From NCBI RefSeq assembly GCF_958295425.1, contig NC_081143.1, positions 26,682,586 to 26,746,585 of the forward strand: a DNA stretch of 64,000 nt, written 5' to 3'. The translations under genes and the position numbers were made by a program. Below are positions 53,701 to 64,000 of the stretch, in pieces. The DNA is from Solea solea (taxonomy: Eukaryota > Chordata > Actinopteri > Pleuronectiformes > Soleidae). Below the pieces are notes generated by a model. That model worked only from the letters and a program-made list of their open reading frames with translations. It made no database searches and was not told the origin of the DNA. Numbering within the stretch: position 1 is the stretch's first letter; each line of letters starts with the position of its first letter.

Positions 53701-56431
53701 TCCTCTCATCCTCAGTGAAACATCGTGTCAGGTTTTACAGGTCTTTAAAGGATTATGCAGGTTTTTTTTAAAGTAGCAGCTGATGAATCATGCATCTATA
53801 TATATTTTTCTTGGACACATTTTTTAGGGATGGCACGATTTCATTTTTTTTTTTGTGTCCGATTCTGATTTCAGTCCAATTCATAAAACTATAAGACATA
53901 ATTCTCTAACTGTGAAACAAATGTTCTTGTCCACAATGTGACTCAGCTAAAATGATGCCATTGCTGATTTACATTTAATTCTTTTTTACAGTTTGTTTGA
54001 GAAGCATGTGATATATATGCATATATGCATGCTTGACTGATGAATCAGTCTTCCTCTGATCACATTAATGATAAAACTTAATATTTCAGCTTTAAAATAT
54101 CAAAAAATTGTGAGAAAAAAACTAGTTAAATCAAATTAAAACTCTCAAACTTATGTGTGGCCCATCACTTCATATTAAGTTATATTGTGTTATTTTTACT
54201 GTGTGTGTTTTTGTTATTATTTAACATTTGTTTCAGATCATAAAATTAAATTTTTGTTGAAAAATATCAACTTTTTGAAATTCTGTGAAACATCGGCATA
54301 AATATTGTTATTGCCTATATCGCGATGGAATATTGTAATATGATAAACATCTATTGCTACGGGACAGTTGAGTTTTTTGGGGATTTTTTTTCACTTGACC
54401 CCGCCCCCCTCTTGCCAGACTAGATGCTCATTTGCCCACAGGCCATTTGAGTTTGAGACACTTGAGTTAAAATCAACTGTCACTAACTGATCTGTAACAG
54501 TAACTTGATAATTATTTTCTTTCCACGCATGTGTACTTCCTGTTTGAAGAGGCTACTTCCTGTCTGAACAATTTTTCGCGGATTTTAAAATGAAAATAAC
54601 GTCATATTTTGCACGTAGTATAGAATAAAAACATATTAGGGTTTCTTCTTTCGTTTTATGGCAGGAAGCAAATACAAATATCGCACCGCTATCGTAAAAC
54701 GATAGTTTTCCAACAACAGCATTGTTGTTGTGTGCGTTTTCTTCTTCCTGTCATCATCGAACTGGATTCTTTTGTCACTGATTAAATTAAGAGCCCTCTA
54801 GTGGCTGAATTTATGTGGAATCACCCTTTAGCTTCAGTCTAAATGAGAAAGTTGAAAGTTGAGGTATCGTGTGTGTGGATGAGTCAGAGTAACCTGACAG
54901 TCAACTCCTCTGTGCCAGAAGTGGAAATGGAATAAAAATAGGTGCTAATGTGAAAAACAGAGTGGGATATTTATGCTGGAAAGAAGTGTGACAGAGGGGA
55001 AGTGATTCAGCAGGAAGAGAAGAAGAAGAAGGTGTGGAAGTGATGAGGACTGAAAAAAAAAAACATTGTTCACCCATGAGATGTGACATTTTTTCTTCTT
55101 CTTCTTCTTCTTTTTCCTTCAGGTTGCAAAGCTGCCGTTCATCATCAACGACGGGAAGTGGCATCACCTCTGCATCACGTGGACGACGCGTGACGGGATG
55201 TGGGAGGCTTTTCAGGACGGAGTGTTGAGAGGCAGCGGCGAGAACCTGGCGCCGTATCACCCCATCAAACCAGAGGGAGTTCTGGTCCTGGGACAAGAGC
55301 AGGTGAGGATCTGTTTACAAATCTGTGAACTCTGCACTTCTGTTTCAGACAATTATCAATTAAACTGATGAATCAAGTCATGGATTTCAGAAAACAAAGC
55401 TTTATATATATAAAGAGACGCTTATATTAAACATTTGACCCATTTTATGAATTTAACCCTCTTATGACCATCATGATCATGGATTTATTTTGATTCTATG
55501 GCTTTAGAATTGTCCAAAAATGTTCAATGAGTGAGTTCTGCTCCTTTTTCCAAGATAACTTTCACTTTCCATATCTGGCAGTTATTCAACCGTTTAGGAA
55601 TTACGGTACTTTTTTTTACGGTTTTATTTGCTTACTTTAATGGATACACAAAGAAATTTGCATTTTCTTTAACTCATTTTTGAAAATTTTGTGAAAATTT
55701 GCTACTACTACAGACACCTGGAGGTGGAGGGCGGAGCAAAAAAAAAAAAGTAGTTATTTTGTTGCAATATGCATCTTTACCTCTAGATGCCACTAAATCC
55801 CTCACCCTAATCCTTGAAGGTTCTTCACAAGGAAAATAAATGTATGTACAGAAGCCCAGAATGGACAAATCAACCACTGGTTCGAGAAAGGATTTTCTTT
55901 GTGTTTATGCGTAGCTGATAACGTAGTTTCTCCATCTATCTTTTTTTAACACATTTTTTATTTGTGCATTTAAAAAAACTTGAACGGAAACATAAAAAAT
56001 AGCATTTTATTCAAGTCATTTTTGAAAACCTGAGTACAAACACCTAGAGGTGGAGTGTGGAGTAAGTTATTTTGTTGCAATATGTATCTTCACCTGTAGA
56101 TGCCACTAAATCCCACGCCCTAATCCTTGAATGTTCTTCACAAGGAAAAATAAATGTATGTGTAAGGAAAAGGTTTTTTTTCCAACTTTTGTCCGTTTTT
56201 GTTCGGCAGGACTCGTTGGGCGGCGGCTTCGATGCGACGCAAGCCTTCGTCGGAGAGCTGGCGAACTTAAATATGTGGAATAGGAAACTTTCCATCAGCG
56301 AGATCTACAACCTGGCGACCTGCAACAGCAAAGCACCGGCCGGGAACGTGTTCTCCTGGACGGAGAGCAGCATCGAGATATTCGGCGGAGCGACCAAATG
56401 GCCGTTTGAGCCGTGTCGCTCGCTCAACTGA
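50290..56431 (+). CDS. nptx1: Neuronal pentraxin 1 (five exons, 428 aa, complete)
   Basis: A secreted synaptic pentraxin that multimerises and clusters AMPA-type glutamate receptors. Exons: 50290-50724, 51757-51964, 53439-53680, 55123-55302, 56210-56431. Residues 1-26 are a signal peptide (LFLLSCLLLVGTCCA core), with mature QDFG at 27. Cys36, Cys46 and Cys92 lie in the N-terminal half and can support oligomer disulfides. Coiled-coil heptads span about 56-93 (TVLQQKETIMNQKETIREL) and 125-214. The pentraxin domain runs from about 222 to 428 and carries Cys252, the HHLCITW signature with Cys312, and FDATQAFVGEL. N-glycosylation sequons are N151GS, N190DT and N258AS. The length and sequence are close to mammalian NPTX1 (432 aa). 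NPTX2 and NPTXR fit less well at the N-terminus, and the divergent rptor neighbour supports nptx1. The ATG at 50290 has a good Kozak context; Met5 (50302) is a usable second start. Confidence 0.96.
50725..51756 (+). other. nptx1: nptx1 intron 1
   Basis: 1032 bp. It contains a dispersed repeat scrap with AGCCACTAGAGGGCGACTCC (about 51005) and ends in a TG-rich tract instead of a pyrimidine tract. Confidence 0.93.
51757..51964 (+). CDS. nptx1: nptx1 exon 2
   Basis: 208 nt encoding residues 146-214 plus one base. It starts QYSRGNGS and continues through the coiled coil (SLKDLLQNKIDDMEKQVL, LTSLHHRITDLEK). The acceptor is GTGCAG|CAG, a tandem NAGNAG. The donor is AAAG|GTGCGT. Confidence 0.96.
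51965..53438 (+). other. nptx1: nptx1 intron 2
   Basis: 1474 bp containing an inverted family D repeat (52360-52740); otherwise AT-rich without recognisable features. Confidence 0.93.
52360..52740 (-). repeat. Family D repeat, two modules, inverted
   Basis: Minus-strand blocks TTGTGGGGACC, CAGTCACATTTTGGG and GGTGAAGACATGTTG (the second module of 23630-23960) lie beside ATGAGTGTCCTCACTAGG and GGATTAG units. Confidence 0.7.
53439..53680 (+). CDS. nptx1: nptx1 exon 3
   Basis: 242 nt completing Gly215 and running to Lys295. It opens the pentraxin domain (DKFQLTFPLRTDYMYAK, PEMYTFSVCLWIKS, GVGTPFSYSVPGQANEL, NPMEILINDK). The acceptor is ATTCCCAG and the donor AAG|GTAACC. Confidence 0.96.
53681..55122 (+). 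other. nptx1: nptx1 intron 3
   Basis: 1442 bp. It contains part of a hAT CAGGGGTGTCAAA-type MITE (about 54270-54470) and ends in a (TTC)n pyrimidine tract before the exon 4 acceptor. Confidence 0.93.
54270..54470. mobile_element. hAT MITE fragment (38259 family)
   Basis: Shares AGACTAGATGCTCATTTGCC, GGCCATTTGAGTTTGA and the C-rich/T-rich block with the 38259-38525 element. The left terminus is lost. Confidence 0.6.
55123..55302 (+). CDS. nptx1: nptx1 exon 4
   Basis: 180 nt, residues 296-355, phase 0 at both ends. It carries VAKLPFIINDGKWHHLCITW with the pentraxin signature (H310-x-C312-x-T-W315), then TTRDGMWEAFQDG and the EGVLVLGQEQ end. The acceptor is TTTTTCCTTCAG and the donor CAG|GTGAGG. 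Confidence 0.96.
55303..56209 (+). other. nptx1: nptx1 intron 4
   Basis: 907 bp containing a diverged direct duplication (55663-55857 and 56005-56163); the second copy ends less than 50 bp from the exon 5 acceptor. Confidence 0.93.
55663..56163 (+). repeat. Direct duplication in nptx1 intron 4
   Basis: The copies at about 55663-55857 and 56005-56163 share TTATTTTGTTGCAATATG, AGATGCCACTAAATCCC, CCCTAATCCTTGAA and GTTCTTCACAAGGAAAA, separated by about 150 bp of other sequence. Confidence 0.85.
56210..56431 (+). CDS. nptx1: nptx1 exon 5 (terminal coding)
   Basis: 222 nt: residues 356-428 and TGA at 56429-56431. It reads DSLGGGFDATQAFVGEL, then LNMWNRKLSISEIYNLATC, and ends GATKWPFEPCRSLN. It carries the acidic residues expected for calcium coordination in the pentraxin fold. 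The acceptor is TTCGGCAG|GAC. Confidence 0.96.
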   Translation, partial: DSLGGGFDATQAFVGELANLNMWNRKLSISEIYNLATCNSKAPAGNVFSWTESSIEIFGGATKWPFEPCRSLN

Positions 56432-57580
56432 ACTTTGTGTCGGCGCTCACAAAAAAAAAGAAATAGAAAAAGGCCTCTCTGTATTTCTGAGCTTTTGTCG
56501 TTCTTGTCTTCATTTTGACGTTTGTTAGAGACTACACTTGATTTGTTATTGGTAAGCTTAAAAAAGAAAAAAAATCTGGGATTTCTTATCATTCTTAAGT
56601 ATTTACGTGCAAAAAAAAACAACGAGCTTTTTCATCACGAGAGGGTTGAGGAGGAAAAAAATTAACTAAACTTGTCTTTGGAACCTCGGAGGGAAAGTTT
56701 CAATATCTGTTATTTTTATTTTTTTCTGATGTTCAGTTAAAAGCACATTGAAGCTTTTTTTTGTCCTTTTTGGCTTATTCTGCCTCCGACAGGCAGCTGG
56801 CAAAACTGCAGCCTTATGTTTGGACGATTCAGAGTCCGAGTGAGGAACCCACACACGCACTCCACTGGAGAGTGGCAGATTACGCTGTCCGTCCAATTCT
56901 TGTCCGCGTTTTTTGGCACATGGAAGTGATATATTGAGGTGGTACATGCTACCTGCGAGCCCCCGATTTCCCCCCCCTTTACTTCCCACTTTCCCCCCGA
57001 CTTTTTTCCGGAACATGCACTGTGACTGATGAGGAGGAGGAGGGAACGTCGTTTGAAGGACACTGCAAAGTCAGACTGTGGTATCATTTGCAATCATCGT
57101 TCGCTTCACGTGGTTCTGTACGAATGTCGTTAAACTTGCCAACATTGCTACAAAGCCTGGGTGCCTTGGGCTGGTACAAGTATTCAGCACATTTACTATG
57201 TTTTCAGTTGCAAATTCAGAGTGTTTGTTGTTTTGTTTTCTTCTTCTTCTTCTTCTTCTTCTTCCCTGAACTGGTTTGAGTTTCTTGTTTCTCTGGTTAA
57301 ATGTGATTTGATTCTAGTTTGTTTGTTCGTTTTTTTTTTTTTAACCCTGATACGATGTGTTTTGGCAAGTGTTTGTACTACTCTGTATTAGGAATGTTAC
57401 AGTATCTGTATAGTAACAGCATGAATGACAGAGTGCTGTGAAAAAGCATTGTTCGAATCTGCTTTACTATCTTCTCTGGGTCTGGGTTTTTTACTGTATT
57501 GTTATAATGCTCCAAGCATGGCAAAAACTGAGAGATGAAGAATTTAATTTTTGTAATAAAATTGTGATACTTAACGTCAC
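56432..57580 (+). other. nptx1: nptx1 3' UTR
   Basis: About 1.15 kb from the stop codon to just past the AATAAA at 57555. It contains a (TTC)n tract (57238-57264). The length is an estimate based on the only convincing poly(A) signal downstream. Confidence 0.7.
57555..57560 (+). terminator. nptx1: nptx1 poly(A) signal AATAAA
   Basis: A canonical hexamer 1.1 kb after the stop codon, followed by TGTGATAC and T-rich DNA suitable for cleavage. Confidence 0.75.
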
Positions 57581-59404
57581 CGCGTTCTCCTGGCTTTGTT
57601 TACGTCCGTCAAAAGTAGGGACGCACGATATGCGACGTACACGATTTCTTTCCTTGCACCAAACCGCAGAGTTTCACCTTTTTCATCGTCGTGTCACGGC
57701 ACGTGTGGATATACATTTTGTTGATTGTACAAAATAAGTAAAACTAAATAGCCTACTGTTATTTGTCCGATTGGGGGATATCCGATAACGACACTGTGCT
57801 GATCATATCAAGCAATTATTTTTTTTGTTTCATATTTTTTATTGGTGTGTATACAAGAATAACACAAGCACTTACATCAGGACACAAGGGTGCCATTAAA
57901 CGTTTGTATACACCCTTAGATTTGCATATTTTTAGAGTCACATGACTAAACCAACCACATAAACATAATAGATAAGATAAATAAATAGCAAAAGAAAGAA
58001 AAGAAGTGCAATAAACTGTTGCCACTTATTGTAGAATTTGTTCAACTTTCCTCTTCTTGAATATCTAATTTTATCTGTTTTTAAAAAGGACATAATCTCT
58101 TTAATCCATTGTGTGCTGGAAGGAGCTAATATCAAGCATTTCTAATCTAAAGGTATGTCGTCCAGATTACCAGGCTTTAAGGGACTCAAATCAGGGACTC
58201 GGACCAGATTCCCCCAGAACTCGTGGTCATGCAACCTCACTGAGAAGCATCATAGCTGGTAACCATGCTGCTTCTTTACCACTGAGAGTTATCGACCTGC
58301 ACTGAGCGGCAAAGCAAAGGAGGAGGACAATGGAGGCAAGAACTCTTCCTCATGAAGTTGTTCACAAATATGACATTTCCTGCCGTTGGGGTCGACAGCT
58401 CCTTTTCCACCACAGGAACTTCTCTCATTTACCCGGGGATTTTTTTAAACACCTCAGGAATAAAGTACGTACTCTGGCTTTTCAGATTACCAGGAACTCT
58501 AGAGGGGCGGGGCTATGTGCTGATTGCTGGAACACATTTTGCAGCTGCAACCCACTTTTAAACAAGAGCTTTTAAAAGAAGATATAGAACGAATAACTTA
58601 TTCATTTCGTTATCGGCCATTTAAAAAAAAAAAAAGCTGGAGGTTCAGCGCGACTTTGAGTCGGCAAAACAAGAACTTTGAGATGCGGTGGAAACACAAA
58701 ACCACACAGATTAGCGGGAATTCTTTTCCCCCAGTAAATGAGTAAATGAGTAAATGAGTTCCTGGTTCATAAAAGTTCTTGGAAATGTTGACGGAAAAGG
58801 GTTCTCATGGTATCAGGAGATTTTCCTAGTGTGAAACTGGAGTGTGTGTAAGTTTTTTTAAACACCAACAAATGTCTCACATTCAAACTACTTCTCAATA
58901 TAGTGTTTCGATCTCACGACATTTCCACGCTGCACACAGGAAGTGATCTGTGCCGAGGCAGCAACAGTGTTGAGCTAGTAAAGCTGGATCAACAACAGAC
59001 CGTTTGGAGTTTGACTGAAAAAACAAAGAAGCGTCCGCAAAAATAGCTTGTCAAAAGTTGAAACGCGGTATTTGTCTCCGCCCACCTCTGTGCTGCTGCT
59101 GTATACCCACAAACGCTCCCTCAGTCAGGTCTGAGAGTTTCATCAACGACAAACTATTTTACAATTTAGATGCAAACTATTCCTGATAAATGAACGTGAA
59201 CCTTCAGATCTGATCTGCAATGCATTGGAAATGAAGGAGAAAAAAGGACTGTGTGTGTGTGTGTGTGTGTGGGCAGGAGACACAGAGTGTGAGTGGGTGC
59301 AGGACACAGAATCGCTGATCTCATCGAACATTTCTTCCTCAGTCACTCGGTAACGAGGAGAAGATAAATGTGACATCTGAAGATAGTGAAGGTCACACAG
59401 ACCA

Positions 59405-59665
59405 GAATGAGACTTTCTCTGTGTGTGTGTGTGTGTGTGTGTTCGGTTCTCGTGTCTGTTACTTCTTTAGGACTTTTTTTTCCGGCATAAACACTCACCA
59501 TGTCAGAACCAGTAATCCTCATGGAGACCAAAGCCTGGTCCTAATGACGCAGAACCTCATTTCTGAGGAAGAAATAGCTAAAAAGCTGTAGAGAATAGTG
59601 TGTGTGTACTTGTATTCATATCTTTGTGAAGACATTTTGACCTTGAGGAGACATTTTGTCTGGTC
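59405..59665 (+). repeat. Family D repeat
   Basis: CCATGTCAGAACCAGTAATC, CATGGAGACCAAAGCCTGG and GCAGAACCTCATTTCTGAGG, collinear with the 16541 and 23630 copies and preceded by (TG)n. Confidence 0.7.
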
Positions 59666-61229
59666 CTCACTTTAAAGGGCTGTTTCCAACTATTAATGTG
59701 TGCCAAATTGTGTATTTGGGGTATTTTCTTTCCTGCAAATAATCATCTAAGTAAGCCAAACAAATCTATGATTACATGTTGCCTGCCACAAGCAAAACAT
59801 ACACCACTGCCAAATCCTGGAAATCCACTACCAAACCAAGCCTTAGTGTCTGGCGAGCAGGACTTTCGGATTCTCTAGCGCTTAAAAAATGTTTACTTTA
59901 TTGTTTTTATTTATTGGTCTTTCTCTTATTATTACTAAGTACTTTTCTCGTCTTGATAAGAGCTCACTATTGGAGCACCAGTAACACTTCAAGATGATCT
60001 ATAGACCGTGTCAGAAATGCAAAATCAAGTCCCCTTAACATAAATGATTATATTATGATATGATTATTTTAAGGTGAAGTAAACGTAAGTGAAAGAAATG
60101 TCCTCTGAAGTGATGGAAACCAGAGTGTGTGTGTGTGTGTTTTTCAGCTGACGGCAGACGATCACTCAGCCACTGCTTTGTTGTTCCTGCTGTGAGATGC
60201 GGTGCCTGCACTAAAGACAGCGAGGCTCTCTTGTGCAGAGGAAAAGTGCCGTGTCATGTCAGCATCTCAGTGGTCTGAAAACACAAACTACAGCACTTCG
60301 GGCTCGACCTTGATTATCGCTCGCCTCAGGTGACCTGTTGCCGTCGCTGCTGTCGCGCCGAGCATTAAAATTGAAGCAGCAACACTCGGCTTTGGCGGCA
60401 GCGGCGGCTGCATTTTGAATTTGACACGTCGTCTGTTAGCGTGGTGTCAAGTAGCGACAGCAATTCATCAGAATGACTGGCGTCGTGTGATATTTCACTG
60501 TTAAGTGCTTCTCGATTGCAAAGGTATGATCTTTACTTTTCTTCATCAACAAACCGTACGTCCTTAAAGTGTAGCTAAATCCCTAAACTACTTTTTGCCA
60601 GGTGTAAACCAGTGTGTATGTAGTTAATGTTATTTGTTGATCCAGGTGCAAATCTTCACAGTTTAGGGTTAAGTATTGAAATTATACATAAAAATTGGTG
60701 TATCTACTGCCTCTCTGTGGCCAAACAACAGCTAAAAAAAAATCTCACCTCATTAGATACCCCGCCCCCCCCCTCCCCCACTGCTTCCCACTCTCTCCTT
60801 CACTAAAGTCTCAGCCCACTTCTTGGCATGTTTCAAAAACCAGGCATTGGGGAAGAGTTAGCTACAGAAAAGGGGATTCTAGCCGCGTTTGGAGCAACTT
60901 TACTTGGTAGGCGGGTTGTTTACTGCGCCCCGAGGCCGTGTTGGCGAGATATGTAGGGTGACGTTGTACCAGTGCAACAACAACAACCCAACGGACAACA
61001 AAGCAGGGCATCCGAGCAGCTCCTCAGTTTGTGGTTGTTTGCTTTGTAGGAGAATAGACTGTGGGTGTTGAAGAAACACCGGTCGCAAGGGAGTGACGCT
61101 GTCTGTCTGTTCTGTCACCCAATCAGAAAAACTTCATTTTATGATCTACAGGAAACAACAGTACAGAAAACCCAGAATGCCATTAGCTTTAAGTTGCGTG
61201 GAGGCCTCCTGAAGTGCCCCCATTGCTAC

Positions 61230-61620
61230 ACTGTTAAACCCAAACCAAACCCCAAAAAAGACTGTACCAAAGGTTTGATTTGGTACAGTCCATTAGTAAT
61301 AGCACCAAAATAACCCTCCTCAACTGTTCCATTCTTTGGCACCCTTACCTTGGGGAACCAGAGTAAAATTGTACGATACAGTCAGCTGATGGGGCGGCAG
61401 AAAAACCTCCCTCTTGCCCGCAGTCTATTCTCATACAAATGTCTTACACCGGTACGACGTCGCACTACACGGACTTCGGAAACCAGCCGACATCCCGCCC
61501 ACCAAGTAAACGTACTGTCAAAACGCAAGCCTGACCCAGGGCTTTATCATTCCAAACTGTACCAAACCAAAACTAAACCGTACAATGATAGAAACAGCAT
61601 ATACCTTAGTCACCTTAGGA
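61230..61620 (-). repeat. Family B repeat, most complete copy
   Basis: GACTGTACCAAAGG, GATTTGGTACAGTCC, CTGTTCCATTCTTTGGCACC and ACCAAGTAAACGTACTGT follow the order seen at 23990-24550, without the hAT insertion present there. Confidence 0.65.
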
Positions 61621-63907
61621 CATGAAAGTTATCCATTTCCTCTTGAACTGAAACCAAACGCTGAAAAGATGCTTCAAACATTCTGATTTCAGCTGCTTTT
61701 TGTGCTTCAACTTGAACAACAAAAATATCCGACATTGTGTTTCGTGGGAATTATCTTCCCCCTCCTCAGGGTGGCGATAATCTCATGAATGAATTCATCG
61801 AGACTTGACGGAGACATTTCTGAGGGGGGAAAGACAAACTTGTAGGTCCTTAGAGGAACCACTGTTCAATCATTGTTCAATCATCTTTGTCTTAACTGTG
61901 ACCTTGAAGTGGATTTTTCCTGAACTGAGAGACAGAGACTCTGCATCCGCTTAATCTCCCATGATGCACAGCAGCCGCCAGCTCGTGCAGGTCAAGAGCC
62001 TCTTAAAACAATGACAAGGCATTAGCACAAGGAGCACTTTCCTGTCGTAGGATGCACACACCACCCCACACACACACACACACACACACAGCAGAAAAAC
62101 AATCTATTCTGTGCCTGAGCCACACTGACAGATGGATCCCCAAAACACTGGTGTTTATCAGCCAATAACATTTTTAGAAAATAGCAGGCAGCTGAAAGAT
62201 GACTGGTCACTGGCCAGTCATGGCAGCCACTGAACACGACTCTTCCAAACATATTCAGGATTTAAATACGTGGAGAAAAACGCTAGTTGTGTGCTCGAGG
62301 ACCGTCTGTACTTTTACTTGTTCGAAGTTGTACGCAGGTTTTCTTGGCGATCAGGGTCAACACATGAAACATATGCAAATCTTCAGGTCCTCCTGTGAGG
62401 AGTAACGGCCCATTTATGCTGAAAGACGGAGACGGGCAGAGCTTTGCGTCCGTACTTTGTGAATCACCAGCAGGGGAGCTTGTGATTTGAAGGTCTGTAA
62501 TGAGTCCTGATGTGTTGTGGTTGGGAATTCCAGAGGCAGTGGCAAAGTCTCGGTCCCCCAAGGTTTGGTGCTTGGTTCTGGTGATGGGGTTCAGGAGGTT
62601 GGAGTCGGCAGATCGGTGGGTGGTGGAGAAGGTGGGTGAGATTGAGAGGGGGGAAAGTTATTTAGGGCTTTGTAGGTTATGAGGAGGAGTTTGTACTGGA
62701 TGTGATATCTGACAGGGAGCCGGTGGAGCTGTAGGAGGACGGGGATAACGTGGTGGAGAAAATTTTGGGTCGTATTATGTGCTATTTTACGTCACCTGTG
62801 CGACGTGTGTTTATGTGGAATGGATGCCCCCAAAGTGGCATTCTATTTGCCTGCTTACAATAATCGTTATCCACTATCCGGAGGAGCAGAGGGGAAGAAG
62901 TAAAAAACTCACTCCCAACTTCAACCTCCTTCAACAAAGTCGTCCTTCGACAAAAAAAATGGAGAGAGAATTTTTGCATTACAAGATCATCTCTCCTGTC
63001 ACTGTTCGGCTCATTACAGCACTTGACACTGTAAACCCTCATGTTTCTTCCACTCTGATTAAGACATTTTTGGGATGGGAGCTGAGGCTTTTCAGGTTTT
63101 GTGTGTTGGTTTTCTTTAATTTCTACCATGACATGTTTTACTAAGTAAACTAACTTGAAATATTTTTCCTCCACACATGACTGACTGAAGTGAATGGGAA
63201 ACTTTGTATTTGTTGAACATTGTGTTTCCTATTAGATCAGCCCGACCTCTACTTTTGACCCCATGTGTGGGAGCTTAGTCATAATCACCCAGTCTGTTTC
63301 TCACTCTGAATAATGGCGTTAAGCTTCATTGCGTACAGTTCCACTCGTGCAATTGCATTTGTGCGCCAGCTTTGTGTAGATTTCAAAGCAGATGAGACTA
63401 AAATAGATCCGGGACACATAGAGGACCAACTCACACCTCACATAACATACATGAGACACAAAGACCGAGCCATGTCCCACATGAACTCAGTCTTACCTGA
63501 TGACATCACATGATGAAGTGCTTGTGGTTACACCTACACTGCCTTGACATAAGCACTTGGGAGGTCACTTGACTTGAGGACACGGAGAGCTGCACAAAAC
63601 TACATCTGAAGGGTGGTTTTTAATTTCCTGCTTGTAAGGTACGAACACTTTTGCTGAGGAAACACAAATTCTAGGGCAAAGCAAACACTGGAGGAGTTGA
63701 GGAGACATGTCCTACTTTACTGTACGTCTTTCAAAAACTGAAGACAGAATCGCTGGAAAAAATATTACTGATAGTTTTATCAGTGTTTTCAGGCTGAAAA
63801 CATTTTAGTTTTTTACAACTCTGCAGCTTCTCACATCAGTAACAAAATAAGATATTAAGATAAACAGTCTCAATGTTCCAAACATCTCATGACATTATGT
63901 TACACAC

Positions 63908-63945
<38 letters not shown>
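63908..63945 (+). repeat. (TATC)n microsatellite
   Basis: About nine TATC units. A second short TATC run with the flank TTAGCTTAAA follows at 63970-64000, suggesting a local duplication. Confidence 0.95.
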
Positions 63946-64000
63946 TAGCTTAAAGTTAGCTAAAGCAAGATCTATCTATCTAACTACCTGTTAGCTTAAA

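Larger units (their letters stand above)
57581..64000. other. Intergenic downstream of nptx1, no gene recognised
   Basis: No conserved exon is visible. Besides listed repeats it contains a MITE-like stretch at 58380-58830 (TTTTCCACCACAGGAACTTC), (TG)n at 59250-59271 and 59419-59441, (AC)n at 62067-62090, and a block at 62550-62760 (GGAGCCGGTGGAGCTGTAGG) that looks like a dispersed repeat. 60240-60500 is a CG-richer non-repetitive block. The open frames at 62779-63174 and 63313-63513 have no recognisable homology. Confidence 0.6.

Noticed and set aside
63313..63513. 66-codon frame downstream of nptx1
   Set aside because: Short, not recognised, with no splice or promoter evidence; kept as intergenic.

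Overview
This is vertebrate nuclear DNA, almost certainly from a ray-finned (percomorph-type) teleost. Coding sequence is a small fraction of the window, split into short exons with GT/AG borders. The gaps are AT-rich and full of microsatellites, non-autonomous DNA transposons (hAT- and piggyBac-like), tRNA-headed SINE-like repeats and LINE-2-like scraps of the kind common in fish. Two protein genes can be read with confidence, arranged head to head and transcribed away from each other.

Left half (minus strand): the 5' part of rptor (raptor, scaffold of mTORC1). Coding exon 1 is at 26656-26817, exon 2 at 9010-9112 and exon 3 at 5919-6001; together they encode residues 1-116. The introns are large (17.5 kb, 3.0 kb, and more than 5.9 kb running off the left edge). 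An acceptor just upstream of the start codon and a good donor at 28097 suggest a non-coding leader exon beginning in a CpG-rich stretch near 28.95 kb, with YY1-like and CRE-like sites.

Middle (29.0-49.9 kb): about 21 kb of intergenic DNA with no gene I can support. It holds a C20/(AC)n tract beside the rptor promoter, a 0.8 kb minisatellite, a 66-bp-period minisatellite, several MITEs with readable target-site duplications, some nested insertions, and perfect short hairpins.

Right half (plus strand): a complete five-exon neuronal pentraxin gene, nptx1-type (50290-56431, 428 codons), with a TATA box at 50164 and a poly(A) signal at 57555. Its divergent placement beside rptor matches the NPTX1-RPTOR order in human, which supports nptx1 over nptx2. 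From 57.6 kb to the end is intergenic repeat-bearing DNA.

The two genes do not form a functional pathway; their adjacency is conserved synteny. I found no previously undescribed biological system here. The more interesting points are splice-site and leader details (a UG-rich NAGNAG acceptor in nptx1, leader uORFs and a hairpin in rptor), the restriction of one hAT MITE family to the rptor introns, nested transposons with clean duplications, and several unexplained perfect hairpins.
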